Positions 34,608-44,394 of a stretch of 64,000 bases of DNA are shown in pieces. Location: contig NZ_WUPT01000003.1 of NCBI RefSeq assembly GCF_009830125.1, forward strand, positions 124,001-188,000. The letters are read 5' to 3'. The number at the start of each line of letters is the position of its first letter. Position 1 is the first letter of the stretch. Position numbers and translations under genes: made by a program. A model generated the notes under the pieces. It had not been told where the DNA came from and made no database searches. It worked only from the letters and a program-made list of their open reading frames with translations. Origin of the DNA: Kangsaoukella pontilimi. GTDB lineage: Bacteria > Pseudomonadota > Alphaproteobacteria > Rhodobacterales > Rhodobacteraceae.

Positions 34608-36439
34608 CAGAACGCCTGCCCGATGCCGATATAGACGTAATAGTCCGACGCCTCGGTATCGCCCGAGACCGGCACCGCGACATCCAGACGGATCGGCCCG
34701 ATCCCCGTGTTGTAGCGCAGACCCAGCCCCGCGCCCGCGTGGCTGTCGCCTGAGAAATCGGGGAAGGCCTCGGTGCCGATATAGCCGTAATCGTAGAAAC
34801 CCACGACCTCGATGGCCTCGGTCACGTCCGCGCGCAGCTCGACGCTTGCGCCGAAGAAACTGCGCCCGCCGGTGCGGTCGTCGCCGCCAAGATCGACGGC
34901 AAGCGACTGGTAATCCTGTCCGCGCACGGTGCCGCCGCCGCCGGAATAGAAGCGATAGAAGGGCGGGCTGTCGAGCAGGTCGGGCCCGGCCAGCGACCCA
35001 AGCTGCAGCCGCGTGGCGAAGGTGAAGCTTTCGTTTTCGCCGAAGCTCTCGTAACCGCGCGCGTCCAGTTCGGTTCGGAGGCCCGCAGAGGTGCCCGAAA
35101 TGCCGTAGAAGGGCGTCATTTCCAGATCGACGAAATACCCGTCCTTGGGGTTCAGCGGGTTCCGCCGCCGGTCATAGACCGCGCCAAGGGGGGCGGTGAT
35201 CAGGCTGTAGGTCTCGGTCCCGAAATCGTCCTCGACCTCGGAATAGAGATAGCCCAGCCCGAAATCTACGGTCAGGTCATCGGTCGCGTAGCGGGTGAAA
35301 CCCAGCGTGAACTCGACGGTGTCTGACGTGAAATCCGGCTCGTCCAGAAGCTCGACCCCGAAGGTCGCGAAGAGGTCCACGTCGGGGCGTGGGGTGGCCG
35401 GGCGCTCGTAGCGGACACCAAGGTCATAATCGACCCCGCCGGTCTCGCCGCCGATGCCCGAGATCTCGGTATCCACGCGGAACCGCTCGGCCCCGCCCAG
35501 GAAATTCCGGTGCAGCCAGAACCCCGAGAGCGTCGCGCCCTCGATGGTGCTGTATTCCGCGCCGAAGCCGAAGCGGCGGGGCGTCTGTTCCACGACCTCT
35601 ATGGTCAGCGGCAACCGGTCGCCCGGCGCGACCTCGTCCCCCTCGACAACGCGCACCGACCGGAAGGACCCCGTGCGGCGCAGGCGGCGCTCGGCGCGAC
35701 GCAGCTCGTCGGGGTCAAAGGTGCGGCCCTCTTCCAGACCGGCGATCGTGCGGATGCGGCGGGTCCGCACGTCTTTGTTGCCACTGACGCCCACTGTGCC
35801 GAAGCTCAGCCGGGGACCGGGGGCCAGACGCAGCGCGGCGTCCACCTCGCGGGCGTTGTGACGGGCCACGATCCGCTGGTCGGACACTTCGGCCTTGGCG
35901 TGACCGGCCTGCCGCCATGCCTCGATCGCGGTGTCGGCAGCCTCGCGGATGGCGTCAACGCCGGCGGGCTCGCCGCGCGCGAACTCCTCGGGCAACTCGG
36001 TCTGCTGGGCGAGCGGCGCGGCCCCCACATTCGAAAAGCGGTAAAGCGGGCCGGGCAGCACCCGCGCCACGATAAGGTCGATCTCAGGCGGGTTCGCCAA
36101 GGGCGGGATCGTCGCTGCCTCGCGCCCGTCGACAAGGATGTTCACAACCCCGCCGAAGCGTCCGTCCTGATAGAGCGCGGCAAGGATGCGCTCGTAATCC
36201 GCGCGGGCGTCGGCCAGAAGCTCCTGCACGTCGGTCTTTTCGGTCCGCGCGGCCTCGGCCAGAAGCGACGCGGCGAGGATCGCGTCGGTCACCTCGGACG
36301 GGACCGAAGACGGGATCTCGAAGCGGATTTGCGTGTCGGCCAGCGCCTGAGACCCCAGAACCAGACCGGCAAGCAAGGCGGCGATCCGCCCTGTCGAAAG
36401 AACACTGGATACCATCAACCCTGTCCGCCCCAACTGCAT
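34607..36439 (-). CDS. tamA: TamA, outer-membrane BamA-like barrel protein
   Basis: Outer-membrane partner of TamB. The 610-residue protein has a signal peptide (about residues 17-35, ending QALA), N-terminal POTRA domains (one containing GPRLSFGTVGVSGNKDVRTR), and a C-terminal Omp85 barrel with RRNPLNPKDGYF, YSGGGGTVRGQDYQSL and GIGPIRLDVAVP. A later in-frame ATG at 36412 could be the true start. Followed by tamB with overlap. Confidence 0.93.
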   Translation of the reverse strand: MQLGRTGLMVSSVLSTGRIAALLAGLVLGSQALADTQIRFEIPSSVPSEVTDAILAASLLAEAARTEKTDVQELLADARADYERILAALYQDGRFGGVVNILVDGREAATIPPLANPPEIDLIVARVLPGPLYRFSNVGAAPLAQQTELPEEFARGEPAGVDAIREAADTAIEAWRQAGHAKAEVSDQRIVARHNAREVDAALRLAPGPRLSFGTVGVSGNKDVRTRRIRTIAGLEEGRTFDPDELRRAERRLRRTGSFRSVRVVEGDEVAPGDRLPLTIEVVEQTPRRFGFGAEYSTIEGATLSGFWLHRNFLGGAERFRVDTEISGIGGETGGVDYDLGVRYERPATPRPDVDLFATFGVELLDEPDFTSDTVEFTLGFTRYATDDLTVDFGLGYLYSEVEDDFGTETYSLITAPLGAVYDRRRNPLNPKDGYFVDLEMTPFYGISGTSAGLRTELDARGYESFGENESFTFATRLQLGSLAGPDLLDSPPFYRFYSGGGGTVRGQDYQSLAVDLGGDDRTGGRSFFGASVELRADVTEAIEVVGFYDYGYIGTEAFPDFSGDSHAGAGLGLRYNTGIGPIRLDVAVPVSGDTEASDYYVYIGIGQAF

Positions 36440-36479
36440 GATTGACGAATATAGCGTTCCTGACGGAACTGACAGGGGG

Positions 36480-37802
36480 TCAATCCGTCTCAGGCAAGGG
36501 CTTGCCAGTGTCGAGCAGTTTGACCTCGCGCTGCGGGAACGGGATCGAGATGCCGTTTTCCTTGAAACTGTCCCAAAGTGCCAGGAACACGTTGCCCCGG
36601 ATATTGGTCAGCCCGCCGGACGGATCGGTGATCCAGAAGCGGAGGATATAGTCCACGGAACTGTCACCGAAGCCCACGATGTGACAGACCGGCGGGCGCG
36701 TCGCCAGCACCCGGTCGCAGCTTGCCGCGGCCTCGACCGCCAGCTTGCGCACCTTGTGCGGATCGTCGCCATAGGCAGTGCCGAAATAGACGTCGAGCCG
36801 GACGAAGTCGTTGGAATGGGACCAGTTGACCACCTGCCCGGTGATCAGGTCTTCGTTCGGGATCAGGTATTCGCGCCCGTCCCGCGTGGTGATAGACACA
36901 TATCGCGCGCCGAGCGCGTTGATCCAGCCGAAGGTCTCCCCGATGGAGATCACGTCGCCCGGTTTGATCGACTTGTCGAGAAGGATGATGATCCCTGAGA
37001 CAAGGTTCGACACGACCTTCTGCAAGCCGAAGCCCAGACCGATACCGATGGCGCCCGACAGGACCGCCAGACCGGTCAGGTCGACGCCCACGATCTTGAG
37101 GCCGAGGAAAAACGCGGCGCCGAACAGCATGATCTGCAGGAATTTGACCGCCAGAACCTGCATCGAGGGCGAGATGTCCTCGTTCGCGCGGATGCGCGAG
37201 GCGGCGGTCGACTGAATGAGCCGGGCCCCGGTGACCAGCGCGCCGATGACGATGGCGGCCGTGATGACCGTCAGGACCGACAGCCGGAAGTCGCCGATCT
37301 CGATGGCGAGGCTGTCAAGGAAGCGGCTCACATCCTCGACAATGCCGAGATAGTAGAGCGTGACATAGATCCACAGGAACCACGTCACGATCCGCCTCAG
37401 GAACGGATTGCGCACCAGCCGCGCGGCAAAGCCCACCAGCAGGATCGCCAGCGAGATCGTGCCCACAAGTTCCAGCAGAAACCGCCGCGAGACGAAGGGC
37501 GTGACCTCGGACATGATGGCGGCCGAGATCCAGATGAGCGCGGTGAAGATGATCAGCCCCAGCCGCCGGTTCACCAGCAGAAGCGCGCGTAGCTGCCATT
37601 TGGGCCGGCCTTCAAGTGTGTGCATCCACTCGCGGACCCGCGGCTTGATCGCCCGCGTCAGGACCCATGCCAGCGCGATACAGAGGATCAGGATACCGAT
37701 CTGGTATAGGCGCGACGGCAGGAGCAGCAGTTCCGCCTGAAGCATCGCGGTTTGCCAGAAGGCCTGCACCTGTTCGCTGATCGCGGCGAGTTCCTGTTCC
37801 AT
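36480..37802 (-). CDS. Mechanosensitive ion channel, MscS family
   Basis: A 440-residue inner-membrane channel that opens on osmotic downshock. Several transmembrane helices lie in the first 260 residues. The pore helix and following beta domain are clear: AIGIGLGFGLQKVVSNLVSG and then LLDKSIKPGDVISIG. The C-terminal domain has REYLIPNEDLITGQVVNWSH. It is longer than E. coli MscS (286 residues), with extra N-terminal helices. It lies 41 nt upstream of tamA on the same strand, possibly cotranscribed. Confidence 0.93.
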   Translation of the reverse strand: MEQELAAISEQVQAFWQTAMLQAELLLLPSRLYQIGILILCIALAWVLTRAIKPRVREWMHTLEGRPKWQLRALLLVNRRLGLIIFTALIWISAAIMSEVTPFVSRRFLLELVGTISLAILLVGFAARLVRNPFLRRIVTWFLWIYVTLYYLGIVEDVSRFLDSLAIEIGDFRLSVLTVITAAIVIGALVTGARLIQSTAASRIRANEDISPSMQVLAVKFLQIMLFGAAFFLGLKIVGVDLTGLAVLSGAIGIGLGFGLQKVVSNLVSGIIILLDKSIKPGDVISIGETFGWINALGARYVSITTRDGREYLIPNEDLITGQVVNWSHSNDFVRLDVYFGTAYGDDPHKVRKLAVEAAASCDRVLATRPPVCHIVGFGDSSVDYILRFWITDPSGGLTNIRGNVFLALWDSFKENGISIPFPQREVKLLDTGKPLPETD

Positions 37803-37848
37803 GCCTCAAGGTTGCAATGCCGCACGGGCAGGAGCAAGCGAAAGCCGC

Positions 37849-38382
37849 TCAGAGATCGGGGCAGGGGGCGGCATCGACCCCGGCGGCGTTCAGGATGTCG
37901 GCCACCGGCGCACGCCGGATGAGCGGACGGAAGGGGCCGTCTGGCGTGCTTCTGAGGCCCACGTCGAATGTCGCGCCATCCTCCGGCCCGTCGCCAAGGG
38001 TGCAGGCCGTCACCTCGACAGTGAGCGACCCGGTCGTCCCGTCGGAGTCCGCGGCCTCCCACGCGCGGATCAGGCCCTGCACGTCGCGAAAGGCAGTCAG
38101 ATCTTCGGGTGCCACGGAGTAAAGCGTTGTCCCGCCCTGCCGCTCTTCGGCCAGCCGGACGCCGATGCCCGCGCTTTCCCCGTCGGCGGCGCTGGCTTTC
38201 AGGCTGAGCGTCACGCCTGCGGGTGCCACGGTCACCCCCTCGGGCAAATCGACCGAGACGGCGAAATCGGCCGGGTCGGCCTCGAGCGGCGAGACGCCCA
38301 TGAGGCCCGCGACCGTCGACGGCACAAGGCTTCCGCAGGCAGCAAGAACGAGAGCGGCGGGAAGCCACAGAAAACGGGTCAT
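37849..38382 (-). CDS. Lipoprotein of unknown function
   Basis: A 177-residue protein with a lipoprotein signal (LWLPAALVLAACGS; lipobox LAAC). The mature part has no motif that I recognise; it is beta-rich, with two further cysteines near the C-terminus (TACTLG and APCPDL) that could form a disulfide. The ATG at 38382 is chosen for the GAGGAAT upstream and the correct signal length. It lies just upstream of the mscS-like gene on the same strand and is divergent from the DUF2975 gene across an AT-rich 74-nt gap. Confidence 0.72.
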   Translation of the reverse strand: MTRFLWLPAALVLAACGSLVPSTVAGLMGVSPLEADPADFAVSVDLPEGVTVAPAGVTLSLKASAADGESAGIGVRLAEERQGGTTLYSVAPEDLTAFRDVQGLIRAWEAADSDGTTGSLTVEVTACTLGDGPEDGATFDVGLRSTPDGPFRPLIRRAPVADILNAAGVDAAPCPDL

Positions 38383-38456
38383 CTGGGGGAATTCCTCTTG
38401 ATGGATAAAAAATTTAATGCAAGACAGTAAAAAATACTTGAAAGAGGAAAAGTCAA

Positions 38457-38984
38457 GTGAACTTCGAGAACAGATTGCCCCGCGTCCTCTATGCCGCAAG
38501 CTGGGCGGCGCTGATCCTGTTGCCCGTCTCGTTGATCTGGACGGCTGCGGCAGGCGGGCTGAGCCGCAGTGCTCTGATGCGGGCGCTTCCCGACGTGCCG
38601 GTGACCGATGCGCTCTCCGACAACGCGGTCCTTCTGGCGCTGGCGCCGGCAGCGATCGGGGTGGCCGCGATGTGCTTCGTCCTTTGGCAGATGCAGGCGC
38701 TGTTCCGGCTCTTCTCCGAAGGTCAGGCGCTGACCATGCCGGCGGCGCTCCGGATCAGGCGGATCGGTCTGGGCCTCTTGGTGGCCGGGCTTGCCGGGCC
38801 GGTGCTGCGTCCGCTGCAAATCCTGATCCTGACTTCGGCCAACCCGCCGGGCGAGCGGATGCTGGCCCTTGGCATCGGGTCGTCCGATGTGGGCCTCCTG
38901 CTCGCCGCCGGGCTTCTGACCGTGATCGGCTGGGCCATGGCAGACGCGGCGTGGGTCGCGGAAGAGAACCGGGGCTTCGTCTGA
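38457..38984 (+). CDS. DUF2975 integral membrane protein
   Basis: A 175-residue protein with four predicted transmembrane helices (about residues 12-31, 57-78, 100-120 and 140-160), the DUF2975 layout. The start is GTG with AGAGGAAA upstream. Its TGA overlaps the ATG of a small HTH regulator. Such DUF2975/HTH pairs are common in bacteria; their role is unknown. Confidence 0.82.
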   Translation: MNFENRLPRVLYAASWAALILLPVSLIWTAAAGGLSRSALMRALPDVPVTDALSDNAVLLALAPAAIGVAAMCFVLWQMQALFRLFSEGQALTMPAALRIRRIGLGLLVAGLAGPVLRPLQILILTSANPPGERMLALGIGSSDVGLLLAAGLLTVIGWAMADAAWVAEENRGFV

Positions 38985-39229
38985 TGGAAATCGTGGTCCG
39001 GCTGGACGTGATGCTTGCCCGCCGCAAGATGCGGTCCCGCGAACTGGCCGAGCGGGTGGGCATCACCGAGCAGAACATCAGCCTTCTGAAATCCGGCAAG
39101 GTCAAGGGCATCCGCTTCGAGACGCTGGCCCGCATCTGCGAGGCGCTCGACTGTCAGCCGGGCGATATTTTGGAGGCCGTGCCGGGCGAGGGCATCGACA
39201 CCGTCGACCTCGCCCGCCGTGTGTCCTAG
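38984..39229 (+). CDS. Small Xre/YozG-like HTH transcriptional regulator
   Basis: An 81-residue protein made almost entirely of a Cro/C1-type helix-turn-helix: [20 protein letters not shown], then [20 protein letters not shown] and [14 protein letters not shown]. It overlaps the DUF2975 gene by 1 nt (TGATG) and probably regulates that operon. Its TAG and the stop of convergent panB share one CTAG. Confidence 0.88.
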   Translation: MEIVVRLDVMLARRKMRSRELAERVGITEQNISLLKSGKVKGIRFETLARICEALDCQPGDILEAVPGEGIDTVDLARRVS

Positions 39230-40041
39230 CGGTAGACCTGATCCTCGGTCGGGAAGCTCCGGTCGCGCACGTCGTCGGCATAGGCTTTGACCGCGTTCTC
39301 GATCTCGTCCAGCAGATTGCCATAGACCTTCACGAACTTGGGCGGCGTGCGGTTCAGCCCCAGCATGTCTTCGAGGACGAGGATCTGCCCGTCGCATTCG
39401 GCACTTGCCCCGATCCCGATGGTGGGGATGTCGATCTGCTTGGTGATCTTCGCGGCAAGCGGCTCGACCATGCCTTCCAGCACGACGGCAAAGGCGCCCG
39501 CCTCGGCAACGGCGCGGGCGTCTTCCTCGTGAGCGGGCCATGTGTCTTCCTGCCTGCCTTGCGTCTTGAAGCCGCCCATGACGTGGCTCGACTGGGGCGT
39601 GAGCCCGGTATGCGCCATGACGGGGATGCCGCGTTCCACGAGGAAGTTAATGGTCTCGGCCATCCGCGCGCCGCCTTCGAGCTTGACCGCGCCGCAGCCG
39701 GTTTCCTTCATGATCTTGGCGGCGTTGCGGAAGGCCATGTTGGGGCTTTCCTCATAGGTGCCGAAGGGCATGTCGACGACGATCAGCGCCTGCTTCGTGC
39801 CCCGCACCACCGCGCGCCCGTGCATGATCATCAGGTCCAGCGGCACGCCCACGGTGGTCTCCATCCCATGCATCACCATGCCGAGGCTGTCGCCCACGAG
39901 GATGAAATCGGCATAGCGGTCCACGATGGCCGCCGTATGCGCGTGGTAGGACGTCAGCGAGACGATGGGCTCGCCCCCTTTCCGCGCGGCGATCTGCGGC
40001 ACGGTCTTGCGGCGGACGGGCTTGGCGGGTTCGGTGCTCAT
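39226..40041 (-). CDS. panB: 3-methyl-2-oxobutanoate hydroxymethyltransferase
   Basis: Adds a hydroxymethyl group from methylene-tetrahydrofolate to ketoisovalerate, the first step to pantothenate. The 271-residue protein has [48 protein letters not shown] and [20 protein letters not shown]. It overlaps panC by 4 nt (ATGA). Confidence 0.97.
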   Translation of the reverse strand: MSTEPAKPVRRKTVPQIAARKGGEPIVSLTSYHAHTAAIVDRYADFILVGDSLGMVMHGMETTVGVPLDLMIMHGRAVVRGTKQALIVVDMPFGTYEESPNMAFRNAAKIMKETGCGAVKLEGGARMAETINFLVERGIPVMAHTGLTPQSSHVMGGFKTQGRQEDTWPAHEEDARAVAEAGAFAVVLEGMVEPLAAKITKQIDIPTIGIGASAECDGQILVLEDMLGLNRTPPKFVKVYGNLLDEIENAVKAYADDVRDRSFPTEDQVYR

Positions 40042-40901
40042 GGTGTGATCTCTTTCTGATCGATCAAAAGGACGGTGTCGTCGCCCGAGCCGAACTCGAC
40101 CGACATCATGATGGCGACAGGGCCGATGATCCGGCCGGTGATCGGGATGAAGGTGGCCGGGTCCACCATGTCGAAGGCACGAAGGCGGCCCGAGGTCTCG
40201 CCGTGGACCATGTCCCCGGCCATGGCGGCGAGGTCTCCGGCCACCGTGATCCGACCGCTGGTCAGCGCCTCTTCGGCTTCGGTCAGGACGCGGTAGAGGA
40301 TGCGCGCCTCTTTGCGGTGCTCCGGCGACAGCCGGACGTTGCGGGAGGACATGGCCAGCCCGTCATCCTCGCGCACCGTGGGCACGCCCACGACGGCGGT
40401 CGGCACGTGGAGGTCGCGCGCCATGCGCCGGATGACGGCAAGCTGCTGATAATCCTTTTCCCCGAAATAGGCCCGGTCGGCGCCCGCGATATTGAAGAGC
40501 TTGGTCACAACGGTGGCCACGCCCCGGAAATGGCCGGGCCGGACCTGACCGTGAAGGACATTGGCGAGGCCCGTGGTCTCGACGATGGTCTCGTCGCCAG
40601 GCGGATACATCTGCTCGACGGTGGGGATCAGCACCGCGTCGACGCCGCCGCTTGCGAAGAGGGCGAGATCGGCCTCCTCGGTCCGGGGGTAGTTGTCCAG
40701 ATCCGCCGCCTGTCCGAACTGCGTCGGGTTGACGAAGATCGTCGTCACGACACGGTCGCATTCCGCCCGCGCCCGCGTGACCAGCGCCATGTGGCCCGCG
40801 TGGAGCGCGCCCATGGTCGTCACCAGACCCACGGATTGCCCGGCCTCGCGGAAGGACGCGATCTCGGCGCGGAAGTCGGAAATGCTGCGGCACAGTCTCA
40901 T
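40038..40901 (-). CDS. panC: Pantothenate synthetase (pantoate-beta-alanine ligase)
   Basis: Condenses pantoate and beta-alanine with ATP. The 287-residue protein has [20 protein letters not shown] (adenylate-site HIGH-like region), [24 protein letters not shown], and [12 protein letters not shown] in the lid. First gene of the panC-panB pair. Confidence 0.97.
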   Translation of the reverse strand: MRLCRSISDFRAEIASFREAGQSVGLVTTMGALHAGHMALVTRARAECDRVVTTIFVNPTQFGQAADLDNYPRTEEADLALFASGGVDAVLIPTVEQMYPPGDETIVETTGLANVLHGQVRPGHFRGVATVVTKLFNIAGADRAYFGEKDYQQLAVIRRMARDLHVPTAVVGVPTVREDDGLAMSSRNVRLSPEHRKEARILYRVLTEAEEALTSGRITVAGDLAAMAGDMVHGETSGRLRAFDMVDPATFIPITGRIIGPVAIMMSVEFGSGDDTVLLIDQKEITP

Positions 40902-40932
40902 GGGCGCGTGATACCGGGCGGCGGGCCGGGCC

Positions 40933-41409
40933 TCAAGACGAAGGCGAAAGCGGCGCGGGCGAGAACAGGACGCCGAACTGCTCGCACCAGATCACGACCG
41001 ACCGGAACCGGGCCGTGTCGGTGCCCGGCGGAACCGAATAGGCCTGATCGCCGATATTGCCCTTCAGCTGGCCGAGCGCGAGCCATTCCGCCCCGGTGAC
41101 ATCCGACGATGCGGCCGGGTCGGGATGGGCCGAGAGCCAGACTTCGAGGTCGGGGCCATTGGTGACCTGGAATTCGGAGAGCTGGACTTCGACCCCGCCC
41201 GAGGGCAGCGCCACCAGCCGTGCCGTGCCGGAGCCCCGATGCGCCGCGTCGGCGTCGCGGAAGGCGCCCGAGGCGAGGACCTCTGCCACGGTCAGGCGCT
41301 CTTCGACGACTTCGTCGAAGAGGAGGGGCGAGAAGGCGTACCAGAGAAAGGCCCCTGCCGGCGCGCCCACGACGGCGCCGGCAAGGAAGATGGCGAGGGT
41401 TCTGAGCAT
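40933..41409 (-). CDS. DM13 domain protein with membrane anchor
   Basis: A 158-residue protein with an N-terminal membrane segment (MLRTLAIFLAGAVVGAPAGA) and a DM13 domain: GSGTARLVALPSGGVEVQLS, EFQVTNGPDLEVWLSAHPDP, LGQLKGNIGDQAYSVPPG, and VIWCEQFGVLFSPA with a conserved Cys. DM13 domains are proposed to carry redox activity through this cysteine. The ATG at 41409 is chosen for the AGGAG 9 nt upstream and the signal. The hairpin array lies directly upstream. Confidence 0.82.
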   Translation of the reverse strand: MLRTLAIFLAGAVVGAPAGAFLWYAFSPLLFDEVVEERLTVAEVLASGAFRDADAAHRGSGTARLVALPSGGVEVQLSEFQVTNGPDLEVWLSAHPDPAASSDVTGAEWLALGQLKGNIGDQAYSVPPGTDTARFRSVVIWCEQFGVLFSPAPLSPSS

Positions 41410-41485
41410 GAGGAGGGCTCCTGGGGCGCGGCTGGCGGAAGTCTGATCCCGGCGGCCCCACCTGTCGAGGAAAAAGGGATTGCGC

Positions 41486-41800
41486 CGGGGCTTCGCCCCG
41501 TCGCGCTGGGCGGCTGCATGCGCAGCCGCAGGGGCGAAGATCGTGACGATCTTCGGGACCGAATGCCGGTGGCATTCGGTTGGTCGGGGTAAGGGGGCTT
41601 CGCTTGGAGCCATTTGCAGAGTGTTTTGCATAGCTTTGTCGGCTGTCCGCGAATGCTACGGGCATTCGCTTTGGGCCTCTCGAAGATCGCCTTGCGATCT
41701 TCTGCCGGCTATTCGCGAATATCTGCGATATTCGCTCTAGGGGCTTCCGCGCCCGGCGCTTCGCGCCTCCCCCGAGGATATTTTCGAACAGGCGAAGGGG
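41486..41800. repeat. Modular hairpin array A
   Basis: In order: CGGGG-CTTCG-CCCCG (41486-41500), CGGCTGC-ATGC-GCAGCCG (41511-41528), then 21-nt hairpins at 41535-41555 (arm CGAAGATCG), 41559-41579 (arm CCGAATGCC), 41649-41669 (arm GCGAATGCT), 41682-41702 (arm GAAGATCGC) and 41715-41735 (arm GCGAATATC). A GGCGC-TTC-GCGCC hairpin (41755-41767) and the box CCCCCGAGGATATTTTCGAA follow. The last three 21-nt hairpins begin at exact 33-nt steps. It fills the divergent gap between the DM13 gene and the dehydrogenase gene, apart from an 86-nt unstructured part with no gene. Confidence 0.8.
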
Positions 41801-41895
41801 GAGGTCGCTTTCGAGACATGCCGTGTCGGATGGCTCTGACGCAGGGGGCGGCTTTGGGGTTAAATCGCGGCCAATACCGGGAAGGGAATCGGACC

Positions 41896-44394
41896 ATGAA
41901 GACCCATGTGAAAGCTCTTGTTGTCGGCGGTGGCGCGGTCGGCACCTCGATCGCCTATCATCTGGCCAAGGCGGGCTGGCAGGATGTGATGCTGCTGGAG
42001 CGGGACGAGCTGACATCCGGGTCCACATGGCACGCGGCGGGTCTTCTGCCCTATTTCAACATGTCCTACGCCACGACCCATATCCACGACTATTCCATCA
42101 AGTACTACAAGACGCTGGAAGAAGAGACCGGCCTCAATCCCGGTTTCTACGTGGTGGGCAACCTGCGCATGGCGCAGACCGACGCGCGCATGGACGAATA
42201 CATGCTCTATGCCTCCACCGCCGAGACGGTGGGCGTGCCTTATGAGTGGATGACACCCGATCAGATCAAGGAGCGCTGGCCGCTGGTCCGGACCGACGAC
42301 CTGAAGGGAGCGATTTATCATCCGACCGACGGCTACATCAATCCGGCCGACGTGACGCAGGCCATGGCCAAGGGCGCGCGCCAGAGGGGTGTCGTGATCG
42401 AGCGGAAGTGGCAGGTCGATGGTTATGAGTGGAAGGGCGACCACTGGGACGTGACCGTCACGAAGATGGTCGAGAAGGGCGGCAACCTGATCCCCTCCGA
42501 CGAGCAGGTCGTGATCCATGCCGAGCATGTCGTGACGGCCACCGGGAACCACTCGCAACGGACGGCCAAGCTCCTCGGCATCAAGATCCCCGCCATCCCG
42601 GTCGAGCACCAGTATATCGTGACCGAGCCCGACCCCGCGCTGGTCGAGTACCGCAAGACTATGCCTGAACACCCGGTCCTGCGGGACGCCGACGCAAAGT
42701 GGTATGTCCGCGAGGAGCGGGGCGGCTGGATTCTGGGGCCCTACGAGGAGGGCGCGCCCGCGCGGTTCAGCTACTCGGTCCCGGACAGTTTCCGCGCCGA
42801 CCTCTTCCCGCTCGATCTGGAGCGGATCGAAGAGGAATACATGTCCATGATCCACCGGATCCCGTCCTCGGAAACGGTCGGTCTGAAGGACGATTTCAAC
42901 GGCCCGATCTGCTACACGCCGGATGGCAACCCGCTTCTTGGCCCCGCGCCGGGCCTCCGCAACATGTGGCTGGCGGAAGGGTTCTCCTTCGGGATCACGG
43001 CCGCGGGCGGCACCGGCCATTACCTTGCCCAGCTCATGGTCGAGGGCGAGGCCGAGATCGACATGGCAAGCCTCGATCCCAAGCGCTACGGGTCCTGGAT
43101 GACCACGGAATACGGCGAGCGGAAGAACGAGGAAGCCTATTCCCACGTCTACATCCTGCATCACCCGGACGAGGAACGCCCCGCCGCGCGCCCGCTCCGG
43201 ACCGCCCCCGCCTATGACCGGCAGAAGGCCGAGGGCGCGCAGTTCGGTCAGGTCAATGGCTGGGAGCGGCCGAATTATTACGGACCCAAGGACGCGCCCG
43301 AGACCTTCGACCACGACGCGCGCTCCTTCCGCCGGGGCGGCTGGTGGCAATACGCCGTGGACGAGGCAAAGGCGATCCGCGAGGGGGTTGGACTGATCGA
43401 CGCCACCGCCTTCACCAAGCATCTCGTGCGCGGGCCGGGGGCGACTGCTTTCCTCGACTGGTTCACCACGAACAAGCTACCCAAGGTAGGCCGGATCAAC
43501 CTGACCTATGCGCTGACCGGCCACGGCACGACGCGCACGGAATACACCATCGTCCGGCTGGCCGAGGATGCGTATTACCTGGTCTCGGCGGGCGCCTGGA
43601 CGGCTTATGACGCCGATTATCTGCTCAAGGCGGCAGAAGACAAGCGCGAGGAATTCGGCTGGATCGACATCCACGATGTCACCACCCAATGGGGCGTCTT
43701 CGCCATCGCCGGGCCGAAATCGCGCGACGTCCTGAACGAACTTGTCCGCGACGCCGAGCCGGACACGGTCCTCTCCAACAAGCGCTTCCCCTGGCTCAGC
43801 TACCGCGACATCGAACTGGGCATGTGCCCGGTCCGCGCGGTCCGCGTCGCCTATACGGGCGAGCTTGGTTGGGAGCTTCATCACCCGATCGAGATGCAGC
43901 GTTATCTCTGGGACAAGCTGATGGAGGCGGGCGCGAAGCACGGGCTGAAGCTGGTGGGCGCGCGGGCGCAGAACTGGCTTCGTCAGGAGAAAAGCTACCG
44001 CGCTTTCGGGACCGAGCTTGGACGCGATGCGACGCCGCTCGAGGCCGGGCTGGACCGCTTCGTCGACCTCGACAAGGACTTCCACGGCAAGGCGAAGATG
44101 GTCGAGACCGGCATCCGCGCCATGTGCGTGACGCTTCTGATCGACGGCCCCGACGACACCGACCCCTGGGGCCGCGAAGCACTCTATCACGGGGATGAGC
44201 GGGTGGGCCGCCTGACCTCGGGCGGCTATTCCGTGGCCTTCGGCAAGTCCATCGGCATGGGCTATGTGAAACCTGAACTTGCCAAACCGGGCACGAAGCT
44301 GAAGGTTCTCATTCAGCGTCGGCTCTGGGACGCGGAAGTGACGGAAGACAGCCCCTATGACCCCGGAAACGAGACCATCCGCAAAGACGGCTGA
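41896..44394 (+). CDS. Dimethylglycine/sarcosine dehydrogenase-like FAD oxidoreductase with GcvT domain
   Basis: An 832-residue two-part enzyme expected to demethylate an N-methylated glycine or related compound and pass the one-carbon unit to tetrahydrofolate. N-terminal DAO-type FAD domain: ALVVGGGAVGTSIAYHLAKA, and SGSTWHAAGLLPYF, whose His is the usual covalent flavin site. C-terminal aminomethyltransferase (GcvT-like) part: GPGATAFLDWFTTNKLPKVG, VAYTGELGWELHHP and the closing GRLTSGGYSVAFGKSIGMGY. The substrate (dimethylglycine, sarcosine, or another osmolyte) is not determined. Start ATG 41896 follows GAAGGGAA. The next gene overlaps its end by 38 nt. Confidence 0.88.
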   Translation: MKTHVKALVVGGGAVGTSIAYHLAKAGWQDVMLLERDELTSGSTWHAAGLLPYFNMSYATTHIHDYSIKYYKTLEEETGLNPGFYVVGNLRMAQTDARMDEYMLYASTAETVGVPYEWMTPDQIKERWPLVRTDDLKGAIYHPTDGYINPADVTQAMAKGARQRGVVIERKWQVDGYEWKGDHWDVTVTKMVEKGGNLIPSDEQVVIHAEHVVTATGNHSQRTAKLLGIKIPAIPVEHQYIVTEPDPALVEYRKTMPEHPVLRDADAKWYVREERGGWILGPYEEGAPARFSYSVPDSFRADLFPLDLERIEEEYMSMIHRIPSSETVGLKDDFNGPICYTPDGNPLLGPAPGLRNMWLAEGFSFGITAAGGTGHYLAQLMVEGEAEIDMASLDPKRYGSWMTTEYGERKNEEAYSHVYILHHPDEERPAARPLRTAPAYDRQKAEGAQFGQVNGWERPNYYGPKDAPETFDHDARSFRRGGWWQYAVDEAKAIREGVGLIDATAFTKHLVRGPGATAFLDWFTTNKLPKVGRINLTYALTGHGTTRTEYTIVRLAEDAYYLVSAGAWTAYDADYLLKAAEDKREEFGWIDIHDVTTQWGVFAIAGPKSRDVLNELVRDAEPDTVLSNKRFPWLSYRDIELGMCPVRAVRVAYTGELGWELHHPIEMQRYLWDKLMEAGAKHGLKLVGARAQNWLRQEKSYRAFGTELGRDATPLEAGLDRFVDLDKDFHGKAKMVETGIRAMCVTLLIDGPDDTDPWGREALYHGDERVGRLTSGGYSVAFGKSIGMGYVKPELAKPGTKLKVLIQRRLWDAEVTEDSPYDPGNETIRKDG

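Noticed and set aside
33033-34634. 533-residue plus-strand frame opposite tamB
   Set aside because: Overlaps tamB fully, composition of a shadow frame.
41649-41735. CRISPR array
   Set aside because: Only three units, units are palindromic and variable, and linkers of 12 nt are constant; no cas genes.
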